64,000 bases of DNA from Mycobacteroides sp. LB1 (GCF_013449725.1 NZ_JACCFF010000007.1:124001-188000); one strand, 5' to 3'; shown: positions 25,448-33,575, counted from the first letter of the stretch. Numbers and translations are program-made. The notes: generated by a model from the letters alone, not told the origin.

Positions 25448-25857
25448 GTGCTGAATATCGGCCGACAGCCGCGATGGCGATGGATCGCCGTCATCGTCGT
25501 AGGCGTGATCGCCGCCCTTCCCATTCTTCATTGCACCGTCGCCGCCGAAACCGCGCTCCCGGTCATGTCGCATCACTCCATCGGAGCCGCGTCCGGTGCC
25601 TCGAGGACGCGAGCCATCACATCGGTCGGACGGCCGAGGACTTCTCCAGCCAGATCTTCGATGTGATCGCGGGAAAAATTCGCTCCGGCAATTCATTCCG
25701 ATTGCTGTGGGCTACGGCGCTGGTCATGACCATGATCCTTGTGCTGCACCCGTTACGGGTCCGCGCGATACGTGCGCCACCGCCGCGTCGTCTTGTGTAC
25801 ATGGCGATGGCTGGAGGTCGTGGCCGCCTGCAACAGATCTGCGTGAGCCGACGCTGA
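25448..25857 (+). pseudogene. lpqS-like gene with a frameshift
   Basis: GTG 25448 opens a frame with a transmembrane or signal segment ending in a lipobox-like cysteine (AVIVVGVIAALPILHC). That frame then runs to an early stop near 25666. The rest of the family pattern continues in the frame one base back: second helix (LLWATALVMTMILVLHPL) and terminal LQQICVSRR, ending at 25857. The intact paralogue at 26355 shows the same two parts (AVLVGIVASLPILHC and ILTNLCVIRR) in a single frame. The switch lies between about 25570 and 25625 and equals a 1-nt deletion or a -1 shift. Either a pseudogene, a sequencing error, or less likely programmed frameshifting. Confidence 0.7.
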
Positions 25858-25860
25858 CGA

Positions 25861-25956
25861 AGGCCCTGCGGTGACGGGCCTCGCGCCGTCCGCCGCACGA
25901 CGCCGTCATTGAAGGCTTCGCCGCATGGAGTGCGGCGCAGACGTAGGGAATCAGTT
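25861..25956 (+). promoter_or_regulatory. Structured leader 1, after the first lpqS-like gene
   Basis: Immediately after the lpqS-like stop a hairpin AGGCCC-N9-GGGCCT (25861-25881) is followed by CGCCGTCAT (25901-25909), GCTTC, a second hairpin GCCGCA-tggag-TGCGGC and ACGTAGGGA before ATG 25957. The same order of elements occurs before cysK2. Probably an RNA-level control or processing region. Confidence 0.5.
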
Positions 25957-26286
25957 ATGTATGGACGCCTTATTTTCCACCGCATCGGCGGCCTCGGTGT
26001 GGCCGCCGCAACCGCAGGTGTCATTGCCGTTGTCGGTGCACCGATCGCCGACGCGGGCCCCAAGAATCTTGGGAACGCCAATGCCGTCATCGCGTCCCTG
26101 AAGGCCAGGGGCGACAAGGTTGTCATCGACCGTCGGGGCAGCGCACCACTGAACGAGTGCATTGCGACCTCGGTGCGTGAGGGGAGGTCGGCGTATCGCT
26201 GGCAGCGCGTACGCGCTGCCGATCCCACCAGTCCGCTGGTGCAGGTAGTGGATTACCGAGTCATGCATGTCAGTGTTGAGTGCTGA
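25957..26286 (+). CDS. Small secreted protein, paralogue 3, in the copper cluster
   Basis: 109 aa with signal peptide (cleavage near ADA-GP). The mature part has AVIASLKARGDKVVIDRRGS, then APLNEC, a SVREGRSAYRW segment and the ending YRVMHVSVEC. Two cysteines match those of paralogues at 16617 and 17721. AGGGA lies 6 nt before ATG 25957. Its place between two lpqS-like genes under a RicR operator suggests expression under copper stress and perhaps periplasmic copper binding. That role is inferred from context only. No homologue is present in the Mtb Rv0846c-Rv0849 cluster as I recall it. Confidence 0.75.
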   Translation: MYGRLIFHRIGGLGVAAATAGVIAVVGAPIADAGPKNLGNANAVIASLKARGDKVVIDRRGSAPLNECIATSVREGRSAYRWQRVRAADPTSPLVQVVDYRVMHVSVEC

Positions 26287-26313
26287 CCACGGATAGGTAG
26301 CAATCAGGTCACA

Positions 26314-26328
26314 TACCCCATGAGGGTA
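26314..26328. promoter_or_regulatory. RicR-type copper operator 2
   Basis: TACCC-CATGA-GGGTA, an exact match to TACCC-N5-GGGTA within CATACCC ... GGGTATG (26312-26330). A -10-like TAGCCT lies at 26342-26347, 7 nt before ATG 26355, so the operator covers the -35 region of a probably leaderless lpqS promoter. Confidence 0.88.
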
Positions 26329-26354
26329 TGCAAAATCGTGCTAGCCTGGCGGTT

Positions 26355-26786
26355 ATGCCGACCAGGGTGCGCCGCAGCAGTGGCAGCGGTCGGCTATGGC
26401 TTGTCGCAGTCCTAGTGGGAATCGTCGCGAGTCTGCCGATCTTGCACTGCGTCTCAAGCGACCCCAACACCCACGGTGGCGCTGACGCGCCGCATCATCA
26501 GGCAACTCACACCGCACTCGTTGGGCACGGCCTCTCGGCCACCCATCCACACCTGGACAACGCGGTGCACCAGATGGCATGCCAGACCGTGGACGGGCTG
26601 ATTGCGCTGACTCGGGGTCACAGCCCGCTGCGCGTTCTTATCGTGCTGGCGGCGTTGGCCCTCGTCACCTTGATCTTCCAGCCGGTGGCGGCGCACCTGT
26701 CCCGCGGGCCGCCGCTGGCCGTCGGTCATCACGGGGCCCGGACGGGCCGCGACATCCTCACCAATCTCTGCGTCATTCGGCGCTGA
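26355..26786 (+). CDS. lpqS: LpqS-like membrane-anchored copper-regulon protein
   Basis: 143 aa. The N-terminal hydrophobic segment ends LPILHC, a possible lipobox. A His-rich linker follows (HHQATHTALVGHGLSATHPH), then a second helix (LIVLAALALVTLIFQPVAAH) and the terminal block RGPPLAVGHHGARTGRDILT followed by NLCVIRR, which I recognise from Mtb LpqS. LpqS is a RicR-regulated protein needed for normal copper tolerance; the histidines and C-terminal cysteine could bind copper. ATG 26355 is preferred to ATG 26328, which lies inside the operator. A strong hairpin follows the stop. The next gene is cysK2, as in Mtb. Confidence 0.85.
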   Translation: MPTRVRRSSGSGRLWLVAVLVGIVASLPILHCVSSDPNTHGGADAPHHQATHTALVGHGLSATHPHLDNAVHQMACQTVDGLIALTRGHSPLRVLIVLAALALVTLIFQPVAAHLSRGPPLAVGHHGARTGRDILTNLCVIRR

Positions 26787-26795
26787 TACGGCCCG

Positions 26796-26881
26796 GTGGG
26801 CGAGGCGGGGTTCCGCCAGGCCCACATACGCCGTCATCAGCTTCCCGGCCGCGTCATGCGGCCCTCACGCAGGGACCTTTC
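26796..26881 (+). promoter_or_regulatory. Structured leader 2, before cysK2
   Basis: A nested hairpin GTGGGC-ga-GGCGG-ggtt-CCGCC-ag-GCCCAC (26796-26825) follows the lpqS stop. Then come CGCCGTCAT (26829-26837), GCTTC, a second hairpin GGCCGC-gtcat-GCGGCC and ACGCAGGGA, 7 nt before the cysK2 ATG. These blocks and their order match leader 1 at 25861. Confidence 0.55.
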
Positions 26882-27982
26882 ATGAACAACAGCATCGCTC
26901 TGTCCTCTCGTCGTAGCTGCACCCATTTGGGTCCGCGATTCCACGACCCCAATACATTGGTCGGCAACACTCCGGTGCTGTGGGTGTCGGAGCCGTTCTC
27001 CGCGCCCGGCACCGGCTTCTGGGCCAAGCTCGAAGGCCATAATCCGAACGGTATGAAGGACCGCCCCGCACTGCACATGATCGAGCAGGCCCGGACGCGC
27101 GGCGACCTCAAAGTGGACGCCATGATCGTCGAATCGACCAGCGGAACATTGGGTTTAGGACTGGCCCTGGCCGGAATCATCTACCGTCACCCCGTCACTC
27201 TCGTCACCGATCCGGGCCTGGAGCCGATCGTGCGGAGCATGCTGACCGCCTACGGTGCGCGGGTGGAAATCGTGACCGAGCCGCATCCGATCGGGGGATG
27301 GCAACAGGCACGCAAGGATCGTGTCGTGGAAATACTTGCTGCCGAACAGGATTCGTGGTGCCCTGACCAGTATCAGAACCCCGACAACGTCGACGCCTAC
27401 CGAGGGCTCGCCGAAGAACTGATCGACCAGCTGGGAACCGTGGACACCCTCGTCTGCTCGGTGGGAACCGGCGGACATTCCGCGGGAGTGGGACGCGTAC
27501 TGCGAGAACATAATCCGAACCTGCGGTTGGTGGGTGTCGACACCATCGGCTCCACAATATTCGGACAGCCCGCCGGCTCGCGACTGATGCGCGGCCTGGG
27601 TTCGAGCATCTATCCGGGGAATGTCGACTATTCCGCATTCGACGAAGCCCATTGGGTTGCGCCGAATGAGGCCGTATGGGCGGCCCGGACCCTGGCCTCG
27701 ACCTACCACGCGAGCGGCGGATGGAGCGTCGGGGCGGTGGCGTTGGTCGCGGGGTGGGTGGCACGGACCTCGGAACCGGGGACGCGTGTTGCCGCCATCT
27801 TCCCCGACGGTCCGATGCGCTACCACGGCACGATCTACGATGACGAATACTGCCGCAGTCACGATCTTCTGGACCGCCCACCGGCGCAGGATCCCGATGT
27901 GATCGACGATCCGACGGACCGAGTGGTGGACCGGTGGACCAGGTTGACCCGTGTGATCGACCCGATAGGAAGACCTGCGTGA
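26882..27982 (+). CDS. cysK2: CysK2-type PLP enzyme (S-sulfocysteine synthase)
   Basis: 366 aa, fold-type II PLP enzyme of the cysteine synthase family. The PLP lysine is K59 in NPNGMKDRPAL, the substrate loop is ESTSGTLGLGLAL and the phosphate-binding loop is VGTGGHSAG. Mtb CysK2 (Rv0848) makes S-sulfocysteine from O-phosphoserine and thiosulfate, and it lies in the same order after mmcO and lpqS, so the assignment rests on both sequence and synteny. ATG 26882 follows AGGGA at good distance. The stop overlaps the next gene in a GTGA arrangement. The link to copper is probably thiol metabolism under metal stress, which is inference. Confidence 0.9.
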   Translation: MNNSIALSSRRSCTHLGPRFHDPNTLVGNTPVLWVSEPFSAPGTGFWAKLEGHNPNGMKDRPALHMIEQARTRGDLKVDAMIVESTSGTLGLGLALAGIIYRHPVTLVTDPGLEPIVRSMLTAYGARVEIVTEPHPIGGWQQARKDRVVEILAAEQDSWCPDQYQNPDNVDAYRGLAEELIDQLGTVDTLVCSVGTGGHSAGVGRVLREHNPNLRLVGVDTIGSTIFGQPAGSRLMRGLGSSIYPGNVDYSAFDEAHWVAPNEAVWAARTLASTYHASGGWSVGAVALVAGWVARTSEPGTRVAAIFPDGPMRYHGTIYDDEYCRSHDLLDRPPAQDPDVIDDPTDRVVDRWTRLTRVIDPIGRPA

Positions 27983-29250
27983 TCGAAACCTTCCGTCAGT
28001 TCCGGTCTTTCGATCGTCCCAGCCAGACGTTGATGGTGAATCAGTTCGCCATCAACGTCGGCTTCTACATGTTGATGCCCTATCTCGCGGGGTACCTGGC
28101 CGGACCACTGGGTTTGGCCGCGTGGATGGTGGGTCTGGTGCTGGGCGTCCGAAACTTCTCCCAGCAGGGCATGTTTCTGGTTGGCGGCACCCTGGCCGAC
28201 AGGTTCGGATACAAGCCGCTGATCGTCGCCGGCTGTCTGCTACGTACTGCCGGATTTCTCATGTTGGCCTTCGTCGGCACGCTACCGGCGATACTGATCG
28301 CCTCGGCGGCAACGGGTTTCGCGGGTGCTCTGTTCAATCCCGCGGTGCGTGCCTACCTGGCCGAGGATTCGGGGGAGCGCCGGGTAGAAGCCTTTGCCGT
28401 CTTCAACGTCTTCTATCAGGCGGGCATCCTGTTCGGCCCGATCCTCGGCCTGGCGTTGACGGCCTGGGACTTCCGGATCACATGTGCCGTCGCCGCAGCG
28501 GTCTTCGCGGTGCTGACGGTGATTCAGTTGATGGCACTCCCGCCGAACCGTGCCGAGCAGGACGCGAATGCCGATCATGCTCCGGTGCTTGCTAGCTGGC
28601 GTTCGGTGGTGTCAAACAGGGCGTTCCTGCTGTTCTCGGGTGCCATGATCGGTTCGTACGTGCTCACGTTCCAGGTGTACCTCGCGTTGCCGTTCCAGGC
28701 GGGACTGCTGACCGATGACAAGAAGTCCGAAACGATTTTGGTGACAAGCATCTTCGTGGTGTCCGGGCTGGTGGCGATCGCCGGGCAGGTGCGACTCACA
28801 GGCTGGCTTTCGGCGCGATTCGGTCCCAGCCGAAGCTTGGTGCTCGGCATGCTGGTCATCGCCGCGGCCTTTGTGCCGCTCGCGCTACTACCGTCGGCCG
28901 ACGCCGGATCGGTCCCGGCGATCGCTGCGCTGCTGCTTTCGGCGGCGCTGCTGGCCGTCGGCACCATCGCGACCTTCCCGTTCGAGATGGACACCGTGGT
29001 CAGGTTGGCGGGTAACCGGCTGGTGGCCACGCACTACGGGCTGTACAACACGATCGTCGGTGTCGGCATCCTGGTCGGAAATCTCTTGACCGGCACGATA
29101 TTCGGGTACACCCAGCAGCATGGCAGGCCCGCCCTGCTGTGGGTATCCCTGACCGGCGTCGGACTGGTTTGTGCCGCGGCGCTGTTCGCGCTGCGACGGG
29201 CGGGATTGCTGGACAAGGGCAGCGAAGTGGCGCCGACCGTCCGTGCGTGA
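27979..29250 (+). CDS. MFS transporter of the copper/cysK2 cluster (Rv0849-like)
   Basis: 423 aa from GTG 27979, which overlaps the cysK2 stop by 4 nt. Twelve hydrophobic segments are visible. The MFS loop motif appears as GGTLADRFGYKPLI between helices 2 and 3. In Mtb, Rv0849 is the corresponding MFS permease after cysK2. The substrate is unknown; given the operon, export of a sulfur compound or metal chelate is conceivable. The C-terminal tail is short and polar. Confidence 0.88.
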   Translation: MIETFRQFRSFDRPSQTLMVNQFAINVGFYMLMPYLAGYLAGPLGLAAWMVGLVLGVRNFSQQGMFLVGGTLADRFGYKPLIVAGCLLRTAGFLMLAFVGTLPAILIASAATGFAGALFNPAVRAYLAEDSGERRVEAFAVFNVFYQAGILFGPILGLALTAWDFRITCAVAAAVFAVLTVIQLMALPPNRAEQDANADHAPVLASWRSVVSNRAFLLFSGAMIGSYVLTFQVYLALPFQAGLLTDDKKSETILVTSIFVVSGLVAIAGQVRLTGWLSARFGPSRSLVLGMLVIAAAFVPLALLPSADAGSVPAIAALLLSAALLAVGTIATFPFEMDTVVRLAGNRLVATHYGLYNTIVGVGILVGNLLTGTIFGYTQQHGRPALLWVSLTGVGLVCAAALFALRRAGLLDKGSEVAPTVRA

Positions 29251-29266
29251 GTAGTTTGTGGAGGCC

Positions 29267-31033
29267 ATGACAGTCCCCGTTAAGCCCGTTAACCTCGTCA
29301 ATCTCGAGAGCGTCTCCAAGTCGTATGGGGTCAAGCCGTTGCTCTCCGATGTCAGTCTGGGGGTGCAGACGGGGGACCGCATCGGGGTTGTCGGCCTCAA
29401 CGGCGGGGGCAAGACCACCCTGCTGGAGGTGCTCGCAGGCATCGAGCCGCCGGATCAGGGCAGAGTGAGCCGTGTCGGGGACCTGCGGCAGGCCGTCGTC
29501 ACGCAGCGTGACGATCTTGTGGGTACGACGGTATTCGATGTCGCGATCGCACCCCTGGGAGTCGCCGAACACGAATGGGCCGGGGATGCGCGGATCCGCT
29601 CGATTCTCGAGGGTCTTGGGGTGGCGGGGCTCGGCCTCGACAGGCGTGTCGATCAGCTGTCCGGGGGCCAGCGGCGCCGCGTCGGGCTCGCCGCGGCCCT
29701 CGTGCGCGATCTGGACCTGCTGATACTCGACGAACCCACGAACCATTTGGATGTCGAGGGCGTGCAGTGGCTCGCCGAACATCTTCTCGCGCGGCGCACC
29801 GCGCTGGTGGTCGTCACGCACGATCGTTGGTTCCTTGACACCGTCGCCACCCGCACGTGGGAAGTGGTCGATGGCGGCGTCGAATCGTACGAAGGTGGGT
29901 ATGCCGACTGGACCTTCGCACGTGCCGAACGTGGGCGGCAGTCTGACGCCGCGGAAGCGCGCCGCCGCAATCTTGCGCGTAAGGAACTGGCGTGGCTGCG
30001 GCGCGGTCCACCCGCGCGTACATCCAAGCCGCGATACCGGATCGAGGCGGCCGAAGCCTTGATTGCCGATGTGCCGCCGCCGCGAGACTCCGTGGCGCTT
30101 TCCGCTTTTGCACGTCGGCGGCTGGGACGCGTCGTCATCGAGCTTGAGGAAGCGACGGTGACGTCGCCCGACGGCGGTGAATTGGCGCGAGATCTGACCT
30201 GGCGGCTGGCTCCCGGCGAACGCATCGGTCTGGTGGGGGTCAACGGATCCGGGAAGACGACCCTGCTGCGCGTTCTCGCCGGTGCGGTGCCATTGGCCGC
30301 CGGACGTCGCAAGGAGGGTAAGACGGTCAGCATCGGTTGGCTGCGTCAGGAACTTGACGACCTACCGGCGGATATCCGGATGCTCGAGGCGATCGAGGAG
30401 ATCGCCCTGCGAATTACGCTGGGGGATAAGGAGATGTCGGCCTCACAGGTTGCCGAGATGCTCGGTTTCAGCCCGGCGCGTCAACGGACACCGGTCGGGG
30501 ACCTCTCCGGTGGAGAGCGTCGTCGGTTGCAGCTGACTCGCGTGCTCATGGCGGAGCCGAATGTGCTTCTTCTCGACGAGCCCACTAACGACCTCGATAT
30601 CGAGACCCTCCAGCAGGTGGAGGACCTGCTCGACGGCTGGGCGGGCACTTTGGTGGTCGTCAGCCACGATCGGTATCTCATCGAGCGGGTCTGCGATTCG
30701 ACGTGGGCCTTGTTCGGTGACGGCAAGCTGACCAACCTGCCCGGCGGTATCGAGGAGTACCTGCGCCGCCACACTCCTGCTGCTCCAACAAAGACCACAT
30801 CGGATCGCGGCCGGGATGGTGCTGCCCAACGGACCGTGCAGAAGGAGCTTGGTCGGCTCGAGCGGACTGTTGCCAAGCTGGATGAACGGGAGGCCGCGCT
30901 GCACAGGCAGCTCGCCGAACATGCCACCGATCCAGACCGCGTGGTGACCCTGACCGCCGAACTGACTGCCGTCGTCGCCGACAAGCATGCTGCCGAGGTG
31001 CAGTGGATGGAGCTGGCCGAAAGCCAGGAATGA
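29267..31033 (+). CDS. ABC-F family ATPase
   Basis: 588 aa with two ABC domains and no membrane segments. Walker A motifs GLNGGGKTTLLEVL and GVNGSGKTTLLRVL, signatures LSGGQRRRVGLA and LSGGERRRLQLT, and Walker B LLILDEPTNHLD and LLLDEPTNDLD are all intact. The interdomain linker is short and Arg-rich, and a coiled coil ends the protein (KELGRLERTVAKLDEREAAL). These features fit the Uup-like ABC-F subgroup, which acts on ribosomes rather than in transport; some members give antibiotic resistance. GTGGAGG lies just before ATG 29267; GTG 29258 is an alternative start. It begins 16 nt after the MFS gene and may share its transcript. Confidence 0.9.
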   Translation: MTVPVKPVNLVNLESVSKSYGVKPLLSDVSLGVQTGDRIGVVGLNGGGKTTLLEVLAGIEPPDQGRVSRVGDLRQAVVTQRDDLVGTTVFDVAIAPLGVAEHEWAGDARIRSILEGLGVAGLGLDRRVDQLSGGQRRRVGLAAALVRDLDLLILDEPTNHLDVEGVQWLAEHLLARRTALVVVTHDRWFLDTVATRTWEVVDGGVESYEGGYADWTFARAERGRQSDAAEARRRNLARKELAWLRRGPPARTSKPRYRIEAAEALIADVPPPRDSVALSAFARRRLGRVVIELEEATVTSPDGGELARDLTWRLAPGERIGLVGVNGSGKTTLLRVLAGAVPLAAGRRKEGKTVSIGWLRQELDDLPADIRMLEAIEEIALRITLGDKEMSASQVAEMLGFSPARQRTPVGDLSGGERRRLQLTRVLMAEPNVLLLDEPTNDLDIETLQQVEDLLDGWAGTLVVVSHDRYLIERVCDSTWALFGDGKLTNLPGGIEEYLRRHTPAAPTKTTSDRGRDGAAQRTVQKELGRLERTVAKLDEREAALHRQLAEHATDPDRVVTLTAELTAVVADKHAAEVQWMELAESQE

Positions 31034-31083
31034 CGCAGACGCCGCCTTATTTATGGTGGGGCGAGCTCTCTGGCGGAAAGAAA

Positions 31084-31114
31084 AAGCGAGGACAGTCATT
31101 GACTGTCCTCGCTT
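31084..31114 (-). terminator. Strong hairpin terminator, best oriented for the minus strand
   Basis: AAGCGAGGACAGTCA and its exact complement form a 15-bp inverted repeat around one base. On the minus strand the stem is followed by TTTTTCTTT, so it terminates the small gene at 31211-31336; on the plus strand it may also end the ABC-F transcript but lacks a T-tract. Confidence 0.75.
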
Positions 31115-31210
31115 GAACGGGTGAGTGAGAAACATCCGGGACTTGCCCGGCATGCGATGCGCTACGCACATCGCCGATGCGTCCCCCCTTTGGGGTTCGC
31201 CTACCTGCCG

Positions 31211-31336
31211 TTATACGGCTAGCGGGAACCACTCATCGGTCTGCTCCGTGTTGTCACCCTCTACCAGCATCTCGCCGCTGTAGATGGCTTCGAAGTCGAT
31301 CTCGATGACCGTGGCACCGAATTCCTCGTTCGTCAT
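31211..31336 (-). CDS. 41-aa acidic small protein
   Basis: ATG 31336 to TAA 31211-31213 encodes MTNEEFGATVIEIDFEAIYS, then GEMLVEGDNTEQTD and EWFPLAV. About 33 of 41 codons end in G or C, as expected for coding sequence here. A -10-like TACTGT ends 7 nt before the ATG, fitting a leaderless transcript, and a strong terminator stands downstream on the same strand. The protein is acidic with no membrane segment or cysteine. I do not recognise it. Possibilities include a small regulator or a peptide precursor; nothing near it resembles a maturation enzyme. Confidence 0.5.
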   Translation of the reverse strand: MTNEEFGATVIEIDFEAIYSGEMLVEGDNTEQTDEWFPLAV

Positions 31337-31454
31337 GTACTGAACAGTAGGGGTCACCATTAAGAAATCATTGAGTCACGATTCGGAAAAGTCTGGCAAT
31401 TTTCGGAGCGGGCATCTGTGCAGGTCGTGGTACACGTACGACCTTGCTGGAGTC

Positions 31455-31982
31455 CTAAGAAAGCGGATTTGGGTCCTTGACAAGCATCCAGAAGGCGATT
31501 GCGGCCCCGATTCCGGCCACAAGAAGCACCATCGACACCCCCGTGGGCCATTGCGTGCGCCCGAACCGGCCGTCCACAGATATGCGCCCCGGCCCCAGCA
31601 GGATCGCGGACATCGCGCCCATCCCGAGCACGAGCGGGAACTTGATCGCTTCCCAATCGGGGGTAAGCCCTAGGTCGGATCGCGCGGAGTAGCCGTGCAG
31701 TCCCATGTACAACATCGAGGCCAGCACCGCGCCGGCGCCGAAGGGTGTGAGCACGCCGGCGACGAGCATGGCGCCACCGATCGTGTACGCGCCGACGAGT
31801 AGACGTGCCGCCAAATCCGGATACGACTGCGCGGGTGATCCACCGAGCTGCGCCAACTGTGTTGACCCGAACAGCAGCTCTATGCCGCTCCAGCACAGCA
31901 CCACACCCAATGCGACACGCAGAGTCAGCAGACCAATATCGTTGCGGGTCAACGCTTCACTATATTGATCCGCACTCGGCAC
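31455..31982 (-). CDS. DoxX family membrane protein
   Basis: 175 aa with four transmembrane helices. The DoxX pattern is seen in LLTLRVALGVVLCWSGIELL near the N-terminus and GAYTIGGAMLVAGVLTPFGA in the middle. DoxX proteins are small quinone- or thiol-redox-associated membrane proteins; mycobacterial relatives can join SodA-containing complexes, but the precise role here is unknown. ATG 31982. Divergent from the GT39 gene with about 40 nt between starts. Upstream of its 3' end, about 120 nt without a gene holds the promoter of the 41-aa protein. Confidence 0.85.
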   Translation of the reverse strand: MPSADQYSEALTRNDIGLLTLRVALGVVLCWSGIELLFGSTQLAQLGGSPAQSYPDLAARLLVGAYTIGGAMLVAGVLTPFGAGAVLASMLYMGLHGYSARSDLGLTPDWEAIKFPLVLGMGAMSAILLGPGRISVDGRFGRTQWPTGVSMVLLVAGIGAAIAFWMLVKDPNPLS

Positions 31983-32021
31983 CTCGGAATCCTATGACAC
32001 GCGCGCTATGGTGAGTCCGCT

Positions 32022-33566
32022 ATGGCGGCGGTCACTTCCCGGTATGACGACGGCAACGACATCCCCGGCATACCGTCCGTACGGGTTGCGCGTGCCGACC
32101 TGACAGCGATCACCGTCGTGACTGCCTTGATGTTCGGGTGGGCGAGCAGGGGTTACGGGTACTTCTTCGACGAGGCCTACTTCGTGGTCGCGGGACGCGA
32201 CCACTTGTCCTGGGGATACTTCGACCAGCCCCCGCTGGTGCCGTTCATCGCGGGCATGGCCGACAACCTCGCCCCCGGGTCGTTGTTCGTGCTGCGCCTC
32301 GCGGCGACGGCGGCGGTGGCGATCGGGACGTTGATGTGCGGGCTGATCGCCGCGGAGCTCGGTGGGGGTCGCATGACGCAATCCCTGTCGGCGATCGCCT
32401 ATGCCACCGCGATGTTCCAGATCCTGACCCATTGGCTGCAAACGCCGGCGATCGATCCGGCTCTGTGGTCGGTGGTGTGCTGGCTGTTGGTGCGCTGGAC
32501 CCGCGGATACCGAGAAGGCCTACCCGATGGTCGGCTGCTGCTGTGGGCAGGAATCGTCACCGCGATCAGCATGCAGACCAAGTTCCTCATCCCGGCTTTG
32601 TGGCTGGCGGTGCTGCTGGGTGCCGCGGTCCTCGGCCCGCGCGCGCTGTTGCGTCGTAGGCAGCTGTGGATCGGGGCGGCCGTCGCCGTCGTCGCCACCA
32701 TCCCGACCCTCATCTGGCAGGCCACCCACGGTTGGCCCTACCTCAGAATGGCCGGGATCGTGGCCGCGGAGTCCGAGCGCGGAGCGGCCCTACTGGCCGG
32801 CATGCTCGTCGGCTCGGCGGTCATCGGATTGGTACTGCTGCTGGCAGGAATCGTCGCGCTGTCGGCGGCGCCGTCACTGCGGCCCTACCGGTACCTCGGT
32901 GTGGCGGCTGTGCTCGTCGGGGCTTTCATGTTCGTTTCCCACGGCCGTGCCTACTACGCCATGGGCCTGTACGCGCTGCTGATAGCCGCGGGCGCGGTGG
33001 GGCTTTCACGGTGGCGACCTTCGCGGCCCGCGCTGCGTGGGGTGGTCTATGGACTTATCGCGCTGGTCACCGCGGCGTCAGTAATCATGGCGATAGTCCG
33101 GCTTCCCGTCGTGTCTGAATCGACTGCCGCGCGCTGGTTTTCCTGGGCAGGGCCCATGGGCCCCACCATGCTGTCCGAAGGGGACCACTCCACGGACGGC
33201 CTGCGCCGGGTAGCCCGGGACACCTACGACTCGATGCCGCCGGACGTACGCGACCGCACCGCCTTGGTTCTGCAGATCTACCCCATGGCCGCCGCCTATG
33301 ACCTTGAGGCCGGACGCGAGGGCATCTCCCGTGCCTACAGTTTCCACCGCGGCTACTACTACTTCGGGGCGCCGCCGGAATCCATGACGGACATGATGTA
33401 CATCGGCGTCGACGATCCGGATCCCACACTTGCCCAAGGATTCCGGGGTGTGCAGCGGATCGAGCTGTTGCACGCGCCCGACGAGGATGAGGCGCATGTC
33501 TACCGCTACTACGGCAGAATTGCGCCGTGGCAACAGCTGTGGGACACCTGGCGCACCTACAAGTAG
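32022..33566 (+). CDS. GT39/ArnT-like membrane glycosyltransferase
   Basis: 514 aa, GT-C fold. The N-terminal loop after helix 1 has YGYFFDEAYFVVAGRDHLSW with the acidic pair FDE expected at the catalytic site, then GYFDQPPLVPF, the typical ArnT/PMT-like motif. About eleven hydrophobic segments follow, and a C-terminal soluble domain from about residue 370 ends AHVYRYYGRI. Such enzymes use polyprenyl-phosphate sugars on the outer face of the membrane. Acceptor and sugar are unknown. The stop lies 9 nt before the acyltransferase start, so the two are probably co-expressed. Confidence 0.83.
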   Translation: MAAVTSRYDDGNDIPGIPSVRVARADLTAITVVTALMFGWASRGYGYFFDEAYFVVAGRDHLSWGYFDQPPLVPFIAGMADNLAPGSLFVLRLAATAAVAIGTLMCGLIAAELGGGRMTQSLSAIAYATAMFQILTHWLQTPAIDPALWSVVCWLLVRWTRGYREGLPDGRLLLWAGIVTAISMQTKFLIPALWLAVLLGAAVLGPRALLRRRQLWIGAAVAVVATIPTLIWQATHGWPYLRMAGIVAAESERGAALLAGMLVGSAVIGLVLLLAGIVALSAAPSLRPYRYLGVAAVLVGAFMFVSHGRAYYAMGLYALLIAAGAVGLSRWRPSRPALRGVVYGLIALVTAASVIMAIVRLPVVSESTAARWFSWAGPMGPTMLSEGDHSTDGLRRVARDTYDSMPPDVRDRTALVLQIYPMAAAYDLEAGREGISRAYSFHRGYYYFGAPPESMTDMMYIGVDDPDPTLAQGFRGVQRIELLHAPDEDEAHVYRYYGRIAPWQQLWDTWRTYK

Positions 33567-33575
33567 GTGCCCGAT

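Noticed and set aside
25315..25524. Extended N-terminus of the multicopper oxidase
   Set aside because: It would cross the RicR operator and promoter and displace the Tat signal from the N-terminus.
25474..25857. Independent gene from ATG 25474
   Set aside because: Its first part is Arg/His-rich shadow sequence; only its second half matches the LpqS paralogue, so a frameshifted lpqS explains it better.
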